Positions 15,365 to 21,642 of a DNA stretch of 23,666 nt are shown one piece after another. The DNA lies in contig CAJTUT010000012.1 of the NCBI GenBank assembly GCA_910579455.1, positions 1 to 23,666 of the forward strand, read 5' to 3'. A model generated the notes under the pieces. That model was given only the letters and a program-made list of their open reading frames with translations. It did not search any database and had not been told where the DNA came from. Numbering within the stretch: position 1 is the stretch's first letter; each line of letters begins with the position of its first letter. Both the position numbers and the translations under genes were made by a program. Origin of the DNA: an uncultured Bacilli bacterium (GTDB lineage: Bacteria; Bacillota_I; Bacilli_A; RF39; UBA660).

Positions 15365-16038
15365 TTGTAGTATTGAATAATAAATCTAACTTAAACCAAG
15401 AGCAATTTTTAGGTTATCAGAAACAATTAGAAGATATTATATCGGATCACAAATTAGTTCTTTGCCCTAGTAATATTTATTTGGCAGATTTTTATTTGGA
15501 AAATCTTTCATTAGGAGTACAAAATGTAAGCCCCTATGAAGAAGGAGCTTATACTGGTGAAATAGCATCTTCTCAATTAAAATCATTGGGAGTATCATAT
15601 GCTATAGTGGGTCATAGCGAAAGACGATTATACTTTCATGAGAATGAAATGGACTTAAAAAAAAAGATAGAGTCCTTATTAAAATATGAGATTATTCCTA
15701 TTTTGTGTATTGGAGAGATGGAAAAACAAGATGGTCTGAGAGTAGTAGAAAGTCAGTTAGAAATATTAAAAGCAATAGATAAAAATGAACAAGTAATCAT
15801 TGCATATGAACCAGTTTGGGCAATAGGGACAGGACAAGTTCCTACTATAGAGGAAGTAGAAAAAGTTATTTCATTTATTAAAGGAAAATTTCCACAGAAC
15901 AGTGTCATATATGGTGGTAGTGTGAATGAGGAAAACATATATAATTTGAAATCAAGCTTGTTAAATGGATATTTATTAGGAGGTCTTAGTCTAAAACCAG
16001 ATAGATTGAGGCAATTTCTAAATCAATTAGATAGATAA
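15361..16038 (+). CDS. tpiA: Triosephosphate isomerase, compact form
   Basis: A 225-residue TIM barrel that interconverts dihydroxyacetone phosphate and glyceraldehyde 3-phosphate. The catalytic residues are present: Lys8 (with Asn6, replacing the usual GNWKMN by LNNKSN), His85 in VGHSERR, and Glu150 in AYEPVWAIGTG. The phosphate-binding loops YGGSV and LLGGLSL are recognisable. It is about 25 residues shorter than the usual 250, with a shortened N-terminus and interhelical regions, and Trp of NWKMN is missing. I regard it as functional rather than degraded, since all catalytic positions persist in an intact frame. GGGGGAGG precedes the ATG, which overlaps the upstream stop as ATGA. It is the last gene of the operon; pgm and eno are not here. 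Confidence 0.93.
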   Translation: MIVVLNNKSNLNQEQFLGYQKQLEDIISDHKLVLCPSNIYLADFYLENLSLGVQNVSPYEEGAYTGEIASSQLKSLGVSYAIVGHSERRLYFHENEMDLKKKIESLLKYEIIPILCIGEMEKQDGLRVVESQLEILKAIDKNEQVIIAYEPVWAIGTGQVPTIEEVEKVISFIKGKFPQNSVIYGGSVNEENIYNLKSSLLNGYLLGGLSLKPDRLRQFLNQLDR

Positions 16039-16074
16039 AATAAGAACAGCTAGAAATAGTAAAAGTATTATTTT

Positions 16075-16098
16075 TTTTCTTTTGTAATAAAAAGAAAA
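16075..16098 (+). other. A/T hairpin downstream of tpiA, possible weak terminator
   Basis: TTTTCTTTT (16075-16083) and AAAAGAAAA (16090-16098) can pair around GTAATA. There is only one G-C pair and no U tract after the stem; an eight-T run precedes it (16071-16078). Whether the tpiA operon ends here is uncertain. Confidence 0.3.
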
Positions 16099-16106
16099 TT
16101 CCTCCA

Positions 16107-16112
16107 TATAAT
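16107..16112 (+). promoter_or_regulatory. Possible -10 box of the LolA-like lipoprotein gene
   Basis: TATAAT (16107-16112) lies 31 nt upstream of the ATG, with TTGTAA (16082-16087) at a long 19-bp spacing. This is a moderate candidate. Confidence 0.4.
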
Positions 16113-16142
16113 TAAATGAAACTGAAAATATGGGGTGAATAA

Positions 16143-17141
16143 ATGAAAAAAATTTTTCTTTTGACTTTAACATTATTAATTTTACTATCAACAGGATGTG
16201 GAAAGTATACAGAAGATGATATAATCAAGGATTTAGAGAAAAAGATAAATAAATTATCGGGGTATAAATTAGAGGGAAGTCTAGAAATTTTAAATAATGA
16301 GGAAGTATATAATTATGATGTAGATGTTTCATATAAAAAAGATGATTTATATAAAGTTAGTTTAACTAATACATCTAATAATTATGAACAAATCATATTA
16401 AAAAATAATGATGGAGTATATGTTTTAACACCATCCTTGAATAAGAGTTTTAAATTTCAAAGTGATTGGCCCAATAATAACTCTCAAATATATTTATTAC
16501 AATCCATTATAAGTGATATGAAAAATGATAAAAATAGAAGTTTTAAAGAAGAAAAGAATGGTTATATATTTAGCGTTAAAGTGAATTATCCAAATAATAA
16601 GAAGCTAGTAAAACAAGATATTTATTTTGATAAGAAGTTAAAATTAAAAAGGGTAAAAGTTTACAATGAAGATGGAGTGGCTCTAATGTCTTTAAAAGTA
16701 AAGGATATTGATTACTCTCCAACATTTAAAAAGAGTAGTTTTCAAGTGAAAGAGGCACTAAAAACGGTAAAGACAGGTGAAAAGATAATGGAAACTAGTG
16801 TTTTGGAAGATACAATTTATCCCTTGGCTTTACCATCAGGTACTAAATTAGTGAGTGAGGAAAAGGTAGATAAAACGGATGGAAATCGTATCATTATGAC
16901 ATTTGATGGTGATAAACCATTCTTGCTAGTAGAAGAAACAGCAGGAATAGAAGAGGAAATGACAATTATTCCAACCTATGGAGAACCGTATATGTTAATG
17001 GATACAGTAGGTGCTATGACAGATAATTCTCTTACTTGGACTAGTGGGGGAATAGAATATTATTTAGTTAGTGATGTTCTAAACCAACAGGAGTTATTAG
17101 AAATTGCTCAATCAATTAATGTTCTGCCAACGATGAAATAA
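16143..17141 (+). CDS. LolA/YdcC-like lipoprotein (C-terminal DUF4367-like)
   Basis: A 332-residue lipoprotein. The signal peptide MKKIFLLTLTLLILL leads to the lipobox STGC with Cys19 as the lipidation site; Ser at -3 is less usual than Leu. The mature part has an N-terminal half (about 35-200) of beta strands with YEQIILKNNDGVYVLTPS and QDIYFDKKLKLKRVKVY, typical of the LolA/LppX-like fold. The C-terminal half (about 210-330) ends in YLVSDVLNQQELLEIAQSI, recalling DUF4367 as in B. subtilis YdcC. In Gram-positives such proteins are envelope lipid- or peptide-binding lipoproteins, sometimes sporulation-linked. A client of the Lgt encoded upstream at 3644. The ribosome binding site GGGGTGAAT is close to the ATG. 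It is followed 50 nt later by the thioredoxin-fold gene, with its own extended -10. Confidence 0.8.
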   Translation: MKKIFLLTLTLLILLSTGCGKYTEDDIIKDLEKKINKLSGYKLEGSLEILNNEEVYNYDVDVSYKKDDLYKVSLTNTSNNYEQIILKNNDGVYVLTPSLNKSFKFQSDWPNNNSQIYLLQSIISDMKNDKNRSFKEEKNGYIFSVKVNYPNNKKLVKQDIYFDKKLKLKRVKVYNEDGVALMSLKVKDIDYSPTFKKSSFQVKEALKTVKTGEKIMETSVLEDTIYPLALPSGTKLVSEEKVDKTDGNRIIMTFDGDKPFLLVEETAGIEEEMTIIPTYGEPYMLMDTVGAMTDNSLTWTSGGIEYYLVSDVLNQQELLEIAQSINVLPTMK

Positions 17142-17167
17142 TAAATATTTATTTTTAAAAGTAACTG

Positions 17168-17176
17168 TGATATAAT
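17168..17176 (+). promoter_or_regulatory. Extended -10 promoter of the thioredoxin-fold gene
   Basis: TGATATAAT (17168-17176), perfect extended -10, with no good -35. It is only 15 nt from the ATG; the predicted start (about 17183) coincides with the first base of GGTGAT, so the transcript would begin at the ribosome binding site itself. Confidence 0.6.
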
Positions 17177-17191
17177 TTATTTGGTGATATC

Positions 17192-17737
17192 ATGGTAGAA
17201 AATAAAAAAAGGAAGAATAAAATAGAAAAAAGGAAACAAAATAAGAAAATAGATACAACTAAGAGGGTTTTTGCAAAAGAAGAAACTAAAATTATAAAAT
17301 GTTTAGTTATTGTATTAATTATTTTTGGATTTATGTATTTGGTTACAACACTCATCCTAAATCATTCAGAAGATTCCATATATCAAAAAAAGAAAGAGAA
17401 TACTTCCATCCAATATGACGAAATCTTGTTAGGAACTACATTTCAGAAAAAAGATAACGAATATTTAGTACTATTTTATAATGTCGGTCTTGATACGAAA
17501 GGTACTTATGGAACTTTAATCAGTGATTATGATGCAAAAGAAAGAACAATTCCAATTTACTATGTAGATTTGGGGAATGCTATGAATAAAAGCTGCCTTA
17601 GTAGTGAATCGAATGAGCGTGCTACCAATGCAAGTGAATTAAAAATCAATGATACAACTCTAATTAAATTTTCTAATCAGAATATAGAAGAATATATTGT
17701 TGGAGAAGAAGAAATTTCAAACTATTTGAATAAATAA
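17192..17737 (+). CDS. Membrane-anchored thioredoxin-fold protein lacking CxxC
   Basis: A 181-residue protein. A highly basic cytosolic N-terminus (residues 1-33, many Lys/Arg) precedes one transmembrane helix (about 35-57), so the rest (58-181) should face outside. The outer part resembles a thioredoxin fold: EYLVLFYN (strand), a turn and helix (about 99-117), TIPIYYVDL (strand), then a variable loop and TTLIKFSNQNIEEYIVGEEEI (strand-strand-helix), as in membrane thioredoxins. The active-site CxxC position after LFYN is VGLDTKG with no cysteine, and the cis-Pro residue preceding TLI is Thr. The only extracytoplasmic Cys is C135. I infer a non-redox member of the fold. GGTGAT precedes ATG 17192 by 3 nt. 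It is followed by tRNA-Asn. The fold is inferred by eye; the function is unknown. Confidence 0.6.
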   Translation: MVENKKRKNKIEKRKQNKKIDTTKRVFAKEETKIIKCLVIVLIIFGFMYLVTTLILNHSEDSIYQKKKENTSIQYDEILLGTTFQKKDNEYLVLFYNVGLDTKGTYGTLISDYDAKERTIPIYYVDLGNAMNKSCLSSESNERATNASELKINDTTLIKFSNQNIEEYIVGEEEISNYLNK

Positions 17738-17759
17738 TCATCTTATTGGTGATTATTTT
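17732..17759 (+). terminator. Hairpin directly upstream of tRNA-Asn
   Basis: AAATAATCA (17732-17740) pairs with TGATTATTT (17750-17758), extendable by T-G and C-G pairs to 11 bp around TTATT. It contains the stop codon of the preceding gene and ends one base before the tRNA 5' end. It could attenuate or terminate the upstream message, or structure the tRNA precursor; the U run is only four. Confidence 0.5.
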
Positions 17760-17836
17760 GCCTCAATAGCTCAGTTGGTTAGAGCACTTGACTGTTAATC
17801 AAGGGGTCCTAGGTTCAAGTCCTAGTTGAGGCGCCA
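17760..17836 (+). tRNA. tRNA-Asn (anticodon GTT), CCA encoded
   Basis: A complete cloverleaf. Acceptor GCCTCAA pairs with TTGAGGC. D arm GCTC/GAGC. Anticodon stem CTTGA/TCAAG carries loop CTGTTAA with anticodon GTT. Variable loop GGGTC. T stem CTAGG/CCTAG carries loop TTCAAGT. Discriminator G and an encoded CCA follow. It decodes AAC/AAU and is a lone tRNA followed at once by a strong terminator. No promoter of its own is evident within 40 bp, so it may be co-transcribed with the upstream gene or use an A/T-rich promoter inside it. Confidence 0.97.
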
Positions 17837-17847
17837 ATTATAGAATC

Positions 17848-17881
17848 AAAATCCAGAAAAAATATTTTTTCTGGATTTTTA
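17848..17881 (+). terminator. Strong terminator after tRNA-Asn
   Basis: AAAATCCAG (17848-17856) pairs with CTGGATTTT (17871-17879), and the A6/T6 interior also pairs, giving a long perfect stem ending in a T run. Confidence 0.9.
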
Positions 17882-17903
17882 TAAATATAAATTAGATGTA
17901 GTA

Positions 17904-17932
17904 TTTTCATTTTTTAATAACTTTTATATAAT
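17904..17932 (+). promoter_or_regulatory. Promoter of the coiled-coil membrane protein gene
   Basis: TTTTCA (17904-17909), a 17-bp spacer and TATAAT (17927-17932). The ATG follows 17 nt after the -10, with GGTGAT (17941-17946) between. Confidence 0.6.
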
Positions 17933-17949
17933 AAAGGTGTGGTGATAAA

Positions 17950-19374
17950 ATGAAGCAAGCTTTTATAATGATAAAAAAGATTTTTTCTATTGTCCTTTCT
18001 TTTATCTTTGGTATTTTTTATAAAAAGGAAAGAGGGGAGTCTAACTTTTTAAAACAGAGTAAAGAAAAAAAGGAAAAGGGAAAGGTTTCCAAAAACTTAA
18101 AACAGTATCAAATAAATCAGGAGGAACAACCATCTACAAATAAAAGGGAAAGACAAGATTATTATTTAACGAAAGATTTAGAAAAGTTGTATTATGCTTT
18201 ACAAAAAATCCAAAGAATTGAGTCCCAGTTAAAAACAACAACAGATGAAATAACTTTAAAAACTATAAAAGAAGAAATAGAGATAATAAAACAAGATTTG
18301 AATTTTTTAGATGACAAATATAGAAAAGTAGATTCGAATCAGGGAGATATCAAAAGTCTAACAAATAAATTATATATTTGTAATAGGTTGATAGAGACGA
18401 TTGAAAAAAAGATAGAAAAAATTAGTGCGTCCAAAAAAGAAAAACTATCAACAGGGAACATAGAAATGAAAGGGAAAGAGGAATTATCGAATCCGAAAAA
18501 AACAGAGAAGAAAATCAACCAGAAACAAATAGAAGAGGAGAAAGAGCTTTTTGAGATAAATGAAGATCAAATTTTATCTGACGTAGAAGATCGAGAACGT
18601 GGAAAAGAAAAAGATTCTAATAAAGATACTAGGGAAAAATCTCCTGTAATTGAAATAGAGTTTCCCTCTAGTGGGCATTCAAAGATCGATAACAATATAT
18701 TGGATAATATTATTATAAAAGATATACCCAAAAATTTAGCAGAAAGTAGGGAAATTTATAATATAAATAATAATCAAAAAAAGGACAACAGAAAGGAAGA
18801 AGTTCCTCATGTTAGAGAGGATGAATTAAACAGGCAAGATAAATCTATATCAAAAGAAACAAGAAAAAAGAAACCAAAAATAATAAAACAAGCCCAAAAT
18901 AATGGCGTTAAAAAATATTCAGTGAATTTATCGTTACTGAAAAAAAAGGTATCTATGCTAAAAAATTATAGTAGAATTGGCATGATATCATCCCTAGTAA
19001 AAAAGGCCTTAAATTGTACGTTATTGATTGGGATGGGCATAACATTAAGAAAATATCCATCCCAATTCCTAGAACAACATCTAATGGTCAATAATTTTAT
19101 TCGGAAAGCAAGAAGAATTAGTAACAAGAAAGTAAAACCATTACCATACAGAAAAATACTAAAATCAGAATCTAATTTGAAAAAGCAAACGTCTTATATA
19201 ATGACAGATACATTAAGACAAATTCAACTATTACGGACTGAAATTTATAGTCAATATGGTCTAACGGAAGAAACCAGGAAGATTCTAGATGAATTAAATG
19301 AAATCGAGTTAGAAGTTAGAACGAGCTTAGAACAGACATCACAAAAAGAGGAAGAAAGATCAAAGTTTAGATAA
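17950..19374 (+). CDS. Highly charged coiled-coil protein with N-terminal hydrophobic segment
   Basis: A 474-residue protein I do not recognise. Residues 1-24 are hydrophobic with two Lys (MIKKIFSIVLSFIFGIF), fitting a signal anchor. About 70-155 is helical with a heptad-like pattern (LEKLYYALQKIQRIESQL, IKEEIEIIKQDLNFL), a probable coiled coil. About 155-310 is low-complexity Lys/Glu/Asn-rich and likely disordered. A basic region leads to a short hydrophobic stretch (about 353-365), then another basic region, and the last 60 residues again look like coiled coil (LRQIQLLRTEIYS, ILDELNEIELEVRTSLEQ). There is no enzyme motif. Abundant Lys/Glu and A-rich codons follow the base composition of the window. 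It is monocistronic between two strong terminators. A cytoskeletal or envelope-tethering role is only a guess. Confidence 0.7.
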   Translation: MKQAFIMIKKIFSIVLSFIFGIFYKKERGESNFLKQSKEKKEKGKVSKNLKQYQINQEEQPSTNKRERQDYYLTKDLEKLYYALQKIQRIESQLKTTTDEITLKTIKEEIEIIKQDLNFLDDKYRKVDSNQGDIKSLTNKLYICNRLIETIEKKIEKISASKKEKLSTGNIEMKGKEELSNPKKTEKKINQKQIEEEKELFEINEDQILSDVEDRERGKEKDSNKDTREKSPVIEIEFPSSGHSKIDNNILDNIIIKDIPKNLAESREIYNINNNQKKDNRKEEVPHVREDELNRQDKSISKETRKKKPKIIKQAQNNGVKKYSVNLSLLKKKVSMLKNYSRIGMISSLVKKALNCTLLIGMGITLRKYPSQFLEQHLMVNNFIRKARRISNKKVKPLPYRKILKSESNLKKQTSYIMTDTLRQIQLLRTEIYSQYGLTEETRKILDELNEIELEVRTSLEQTSQKEEERSKFR

Positions 19375-19445
19375 ACATAATGTATCTGATGAAAAGTAAT
19401 TTCTTATGACTAATGTTAAAAAAGGCATTAAGGTTCAATTTTATA

Positions 19446-19484
19446 TTACAAAAAAGTATCATATATGATACTTTTCTTTTTTTA
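19446..19484. terminator. Perfect palindromic bidirectional terminator
   Basis: AAAAGTATCAT (19452-19462), AT, ATGATACTTTT (19465-19475) form a 24-bp perfect palindrome. T runs lie on both sides (TTTTCTTTTTTT on plus; TTTTTTGT read on minus). It separates the converging coiled-coil gene and the sortase gene; the sortase stop codon (TGA, 19461-19459) lies in the stem. Confidence 0.9.
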
Positions 19485-20010
19485 TTAGGATGCTTTCAAC
19501 TATTAGTTGCTTCCTTTTATGCTTAGTACTACATGTGGTAAGAATCAATTGTTTTTTGGTATTCTTATTAATACCAATATACCCATTTTTTTTAACTTCA
19601 TAAATTTTGGTAGTTTGATAACTATATTTATAATTATTATAATAGAAATGAACGATATCATTTAGTCCTAGATTACCCAAATTATTAAAATATGAGATTT
19701 TACTATTACCAGAATGTGCCGCTAAGAAAACAATACTGTTATCATGGTCTGGTAGGATAGACTCTTTTAGGATGGAGATATTTTTTTCAACTGTATTATA
19801 ACTACTATTGAAATTATAAATATAACGATTAATTCCTAGTTTTTTTATTTCAAGCTTAGCAATGGGAATCTCTCTTGGTTTACTACCCTTTAAAACAATA
19901 TCACCAATTGATATATTAGTAAAGGAAATGTTATCATAGGTTATATAACAACAAAGTAGGATATAAACAATCAGTATAGATACACTAACAAAATATTTTC
20001 TTTTTGGCAT
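19459..20010 (-). CDS. Sortase, probably dedicated to the adjacent adhesin
   Basis: A 183-residue membrane-anchored cysteine transpeptidase. Residues about 6-24 form a signal anchor, and the rest is the sortase beta-barrel. The catalytic His is in FLAAHSGNS (about residue 98), the Cys in LILTTCST (about 160) and the Arg in KRKQLIVES (about 167), so all three catalytic residues are in order. IPIAKLEIKKLGINRYIY is the typical first strand of the fold. It would cleave a sorting signal between Thr and the next residue and attach the protein to the cell wall or a pilus backbone. I chose ATG 20010 because GGAGG (20020-20016) lies 5 nt upstream; an earlier in-frame ATG 20022 lacks a site. It overlaps the adhesin gene by 26 nt, implying coupled translation. 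The subclass cannot be fixed by eye; its small size suggests class D or a related group. Confidence 0.88.
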   Translation of the reverse strand: MPKRKYFVSVSILIVYILLCCYITYDNISFTNISIGDIVLKGSKPREIPIAKLEIKKLGINRYIYNFNSSYNTVEKNISILKESILPDHDNSIVFLAAHSGNSKISYFNNLGNLGLNDIVHFYYNNYKYSYQTTKIYEVKKNGYIGINKNTKKQLILTTCSTKHKRKQLIVESILIKKEKYHI

Positions 20011-21424
20011 ATAATCCTCCAAGAATTATAATGAAAATAAATGGATGATACGAATTTTTTTCTGTATTAGGAACTTTTATCTTATAATCATAAAGATTAT
20101 ATCTTAAAGGTTCTTCGTCTAAAACTTCTACCATAAAGCTATCATTTTTGGCGTAACCAGAGGTAGAATTTCTTTGCTTAATTAAGTATCTTCCATAAGG
20201 TAGAAGTACACAAGCATATCCTTGGTTATTTGTAGTGATTGTAGTATATAGTTCATTTTTATGATTGAAAATATCGAAATGGATTCCTGATTCTTTATCA
20301 GTATGAATACCATCACCATAATCTTTATTAATCTCTATCTTTTTTTTGATAATTTCATTTTCTAATTTGAGATCAATATTTAAATGATCGTTATCAATAA
20401 CAAACTCATAGATGTTTTCATCTAGTTTATAACCAACACCAGCCTTAACCTCTTGAATATAGTACTGCCCAAAATTGAGATTTTCAATTTCTGCCTTCAT
20501 ATCTTCACCGATTGTTATTTGCTCTAGTGCCTTCATATTTTTATCATAAATTTGATAAACGGCACCACTTAGAGAACCCTCTCCACTAGAGACGACATCT
20601 TGGGTATCCTTATCGACTTTAGTTACCTCTACTTTAGTTTTTTTAACATTAACTTTTAAAGTGGTTATCATATTGTCTAAATCCCCAGTAGTGGCCATGT
20701 TTTGACTATCTGATGAGTTATAGAAAAATGAAGTTTTATTCATTCTTTTATTGATTCTAGTTAATGTGATGATATGAGTTCCTTCTGTTAGAGATCTGAT
20801 ATTCAGTTTATTTCCGGAAATCGTAACATTAGGATTATTAGAGGTATAGTTTTGTAATACATGATTAGTATCTGTTAAACTAATCGAATGCCCCTGTACC
20901 ATGTTAACTTCATAATTAGAAATACTGGGAAGGGTTAGATAGTTATTAATGAGGTGATTAATTTCTTGTATTTCATTAGTATAGGCGTTAATTGGATTTC
21001 CATTCAATCCATTTGTAAAATACATACTCCCTGATGGATCTGCCTCTTTCCAAATCATAAATTGAGTAACTGCATACCATTTATCCTCATTATGATTTCC
21101 ATATCCATATCCAAAATATGCAATTAACGAAATTCGTTTCATTTGATTCGGGGATAAATTATCGGCACTTAAACTTCTAGTGTAAGTACTGTTTTCGTTA
21201 AACATAGCAAATGGTTCGATACAATAAGCATACATATGATCATTACTAGACATAAAATAACGAGCTTTTTGATAGTATTTAATTCCGTTCTTTTCCTTTG
21301 TCATAAAAATTCCCTGGATATAATTTCCTTCATAAAATGAAAATGAACCAGCAGCTTTAACATGATAGGCATTTATCACATTAAGGGTTAAAATTGTAAT
21401 TAAGAAAATTATTATTTTTTTCAT
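19985..21424 (-). CDS. Thioester-domain / Cna-B adhesin with VPNTE sorting signal
   Basis: A 479-residue secreted surface protein. The signal peptide spans residues 1-24 (cleavage near VKA-AG). A thioester domain follows (about 28-165) with Cys68 in AYCIEP, Gln121 in VTQFMIW, and ISLIAYFGYGYGN between: the residues that form an internal Cys-Gln thioester able to bind host amines covalently. About 170-260 looks like an Ig-like spacer. Cna-B-like domain 1 (265-358) has Lys269, Glu325 and Asn356 for an isopeptide bond. Domain 2 (361-447) has Lys367, but Gln417 replaces the catalytic Glu. The C-terminus is VPNTE (451-455), a hydrophobic segment (461-472) and a KKK tail. This is a cell-wall sorting signal in which the usual Gly of LPxTG is Glu. 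GGAGG lies 6 nt before ATG 21424. The sortase gene overlaps its end. Confidence 0.88.
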   Translation of the reverse strand: MKKIIIFLITILTLNVINAYHVKAAGSFSFYEGNYIQGIFMTKEKNGIKYYQKARYFMSSNDHMYAYCIEPFAMFNENSTYTRSLSADNLSPNQMKRISLIAYFGYGYGNHNEDKWYAVTQFMIWKEADPSGSMYFTNGLNGNPINAYTNEIQEINHLINNYLTLPSISNYEVNMVQGHSISLTDTNHVLQNYTSNNPNVTISGNKLNIRSLTEGTHIITLTRINKRMNKTSFFYNSSDSQNMATTGDLDNMITTLKVNVKKTKVEVTKVDKDTQDVVSSGEGSLSGAVYQIYDKNMKALEQITIGEDMKAEIENLNFGQYYIQEVKAGVGYKLDENIYEFVIDNDHLNIDLKLENEIIKKKIEINKDYGDGIHTDKESGIHFDIFNHKNELYTTITTNNQGYACVLLPYGRYLIKQRNSTSGYAKNDSFMVEVLDEEPLRYNLYDYKIKVPNTEKNSYHPFIFIIILGGLYAKKKIFC

Positions 21425-21453
21425 CTAATTCCTCCTTTTTCTTAACGCCTAAG

Positions 21454-21482
21454 ACTATAACAAAACTCATTTGAATATGCAA
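21454..21482 (-). promoter_or_regulatory. Promoter of the adhesin-sortase operon
   Basis: Read on the minus strand, TTGCAT (21482-21477), a 17-bp spacer and extended -10 TGTTATAGT (21462-21454). The -10 ends 29 nt before the adhesin ATG. A small CTTA/TAAG inverted repeat occurs in the leader. Confidence 0.6.
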
Positions 21483-21593
21483 AATCTACTTTTAACAAAA
21501 TGTATAAAAATAGGAATTAAAAATTAATAAAATAAAGCTAGAATGATAAAAATTCAATATAAAAACAACAGCAAAATATTAAAATTGATATAA

Positions 21594-21622
21594 TTGACAA
21601 AAAAAATTAATAAACTTATAAT
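21594..21622 (+). promoter_or_regulatory. Consensus promoter of fhs
   Basis: TTGACA (21594-21599), a 17-bp spacer and TATAAT (21617-21622), a full consensus sigma-A type promoter. The predicted start is near 21629, leaving a leader of about 14 nt and no space for a riboswitch. Upstream, 21483-21590 is plain A/T-rich DNA in which I see no further structure. Confidence 0.9.
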
Positions 21623-21642
21623 GAATTTACTGAGGTGATTGT

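Noticed and set aside
15361..16038. tpiA as a pseudogene because of its short length
   Set aside because: The frame is intact, all catalytic residues are kept, and it is translationally coupled to its neighbour.
21483..21642. Riboswitch (for example THF-type) upstream of fhs
   Set aside because: The consensus promoter is only about 20 nt from the ATG, leaving no leader in which an aptamer could fold.
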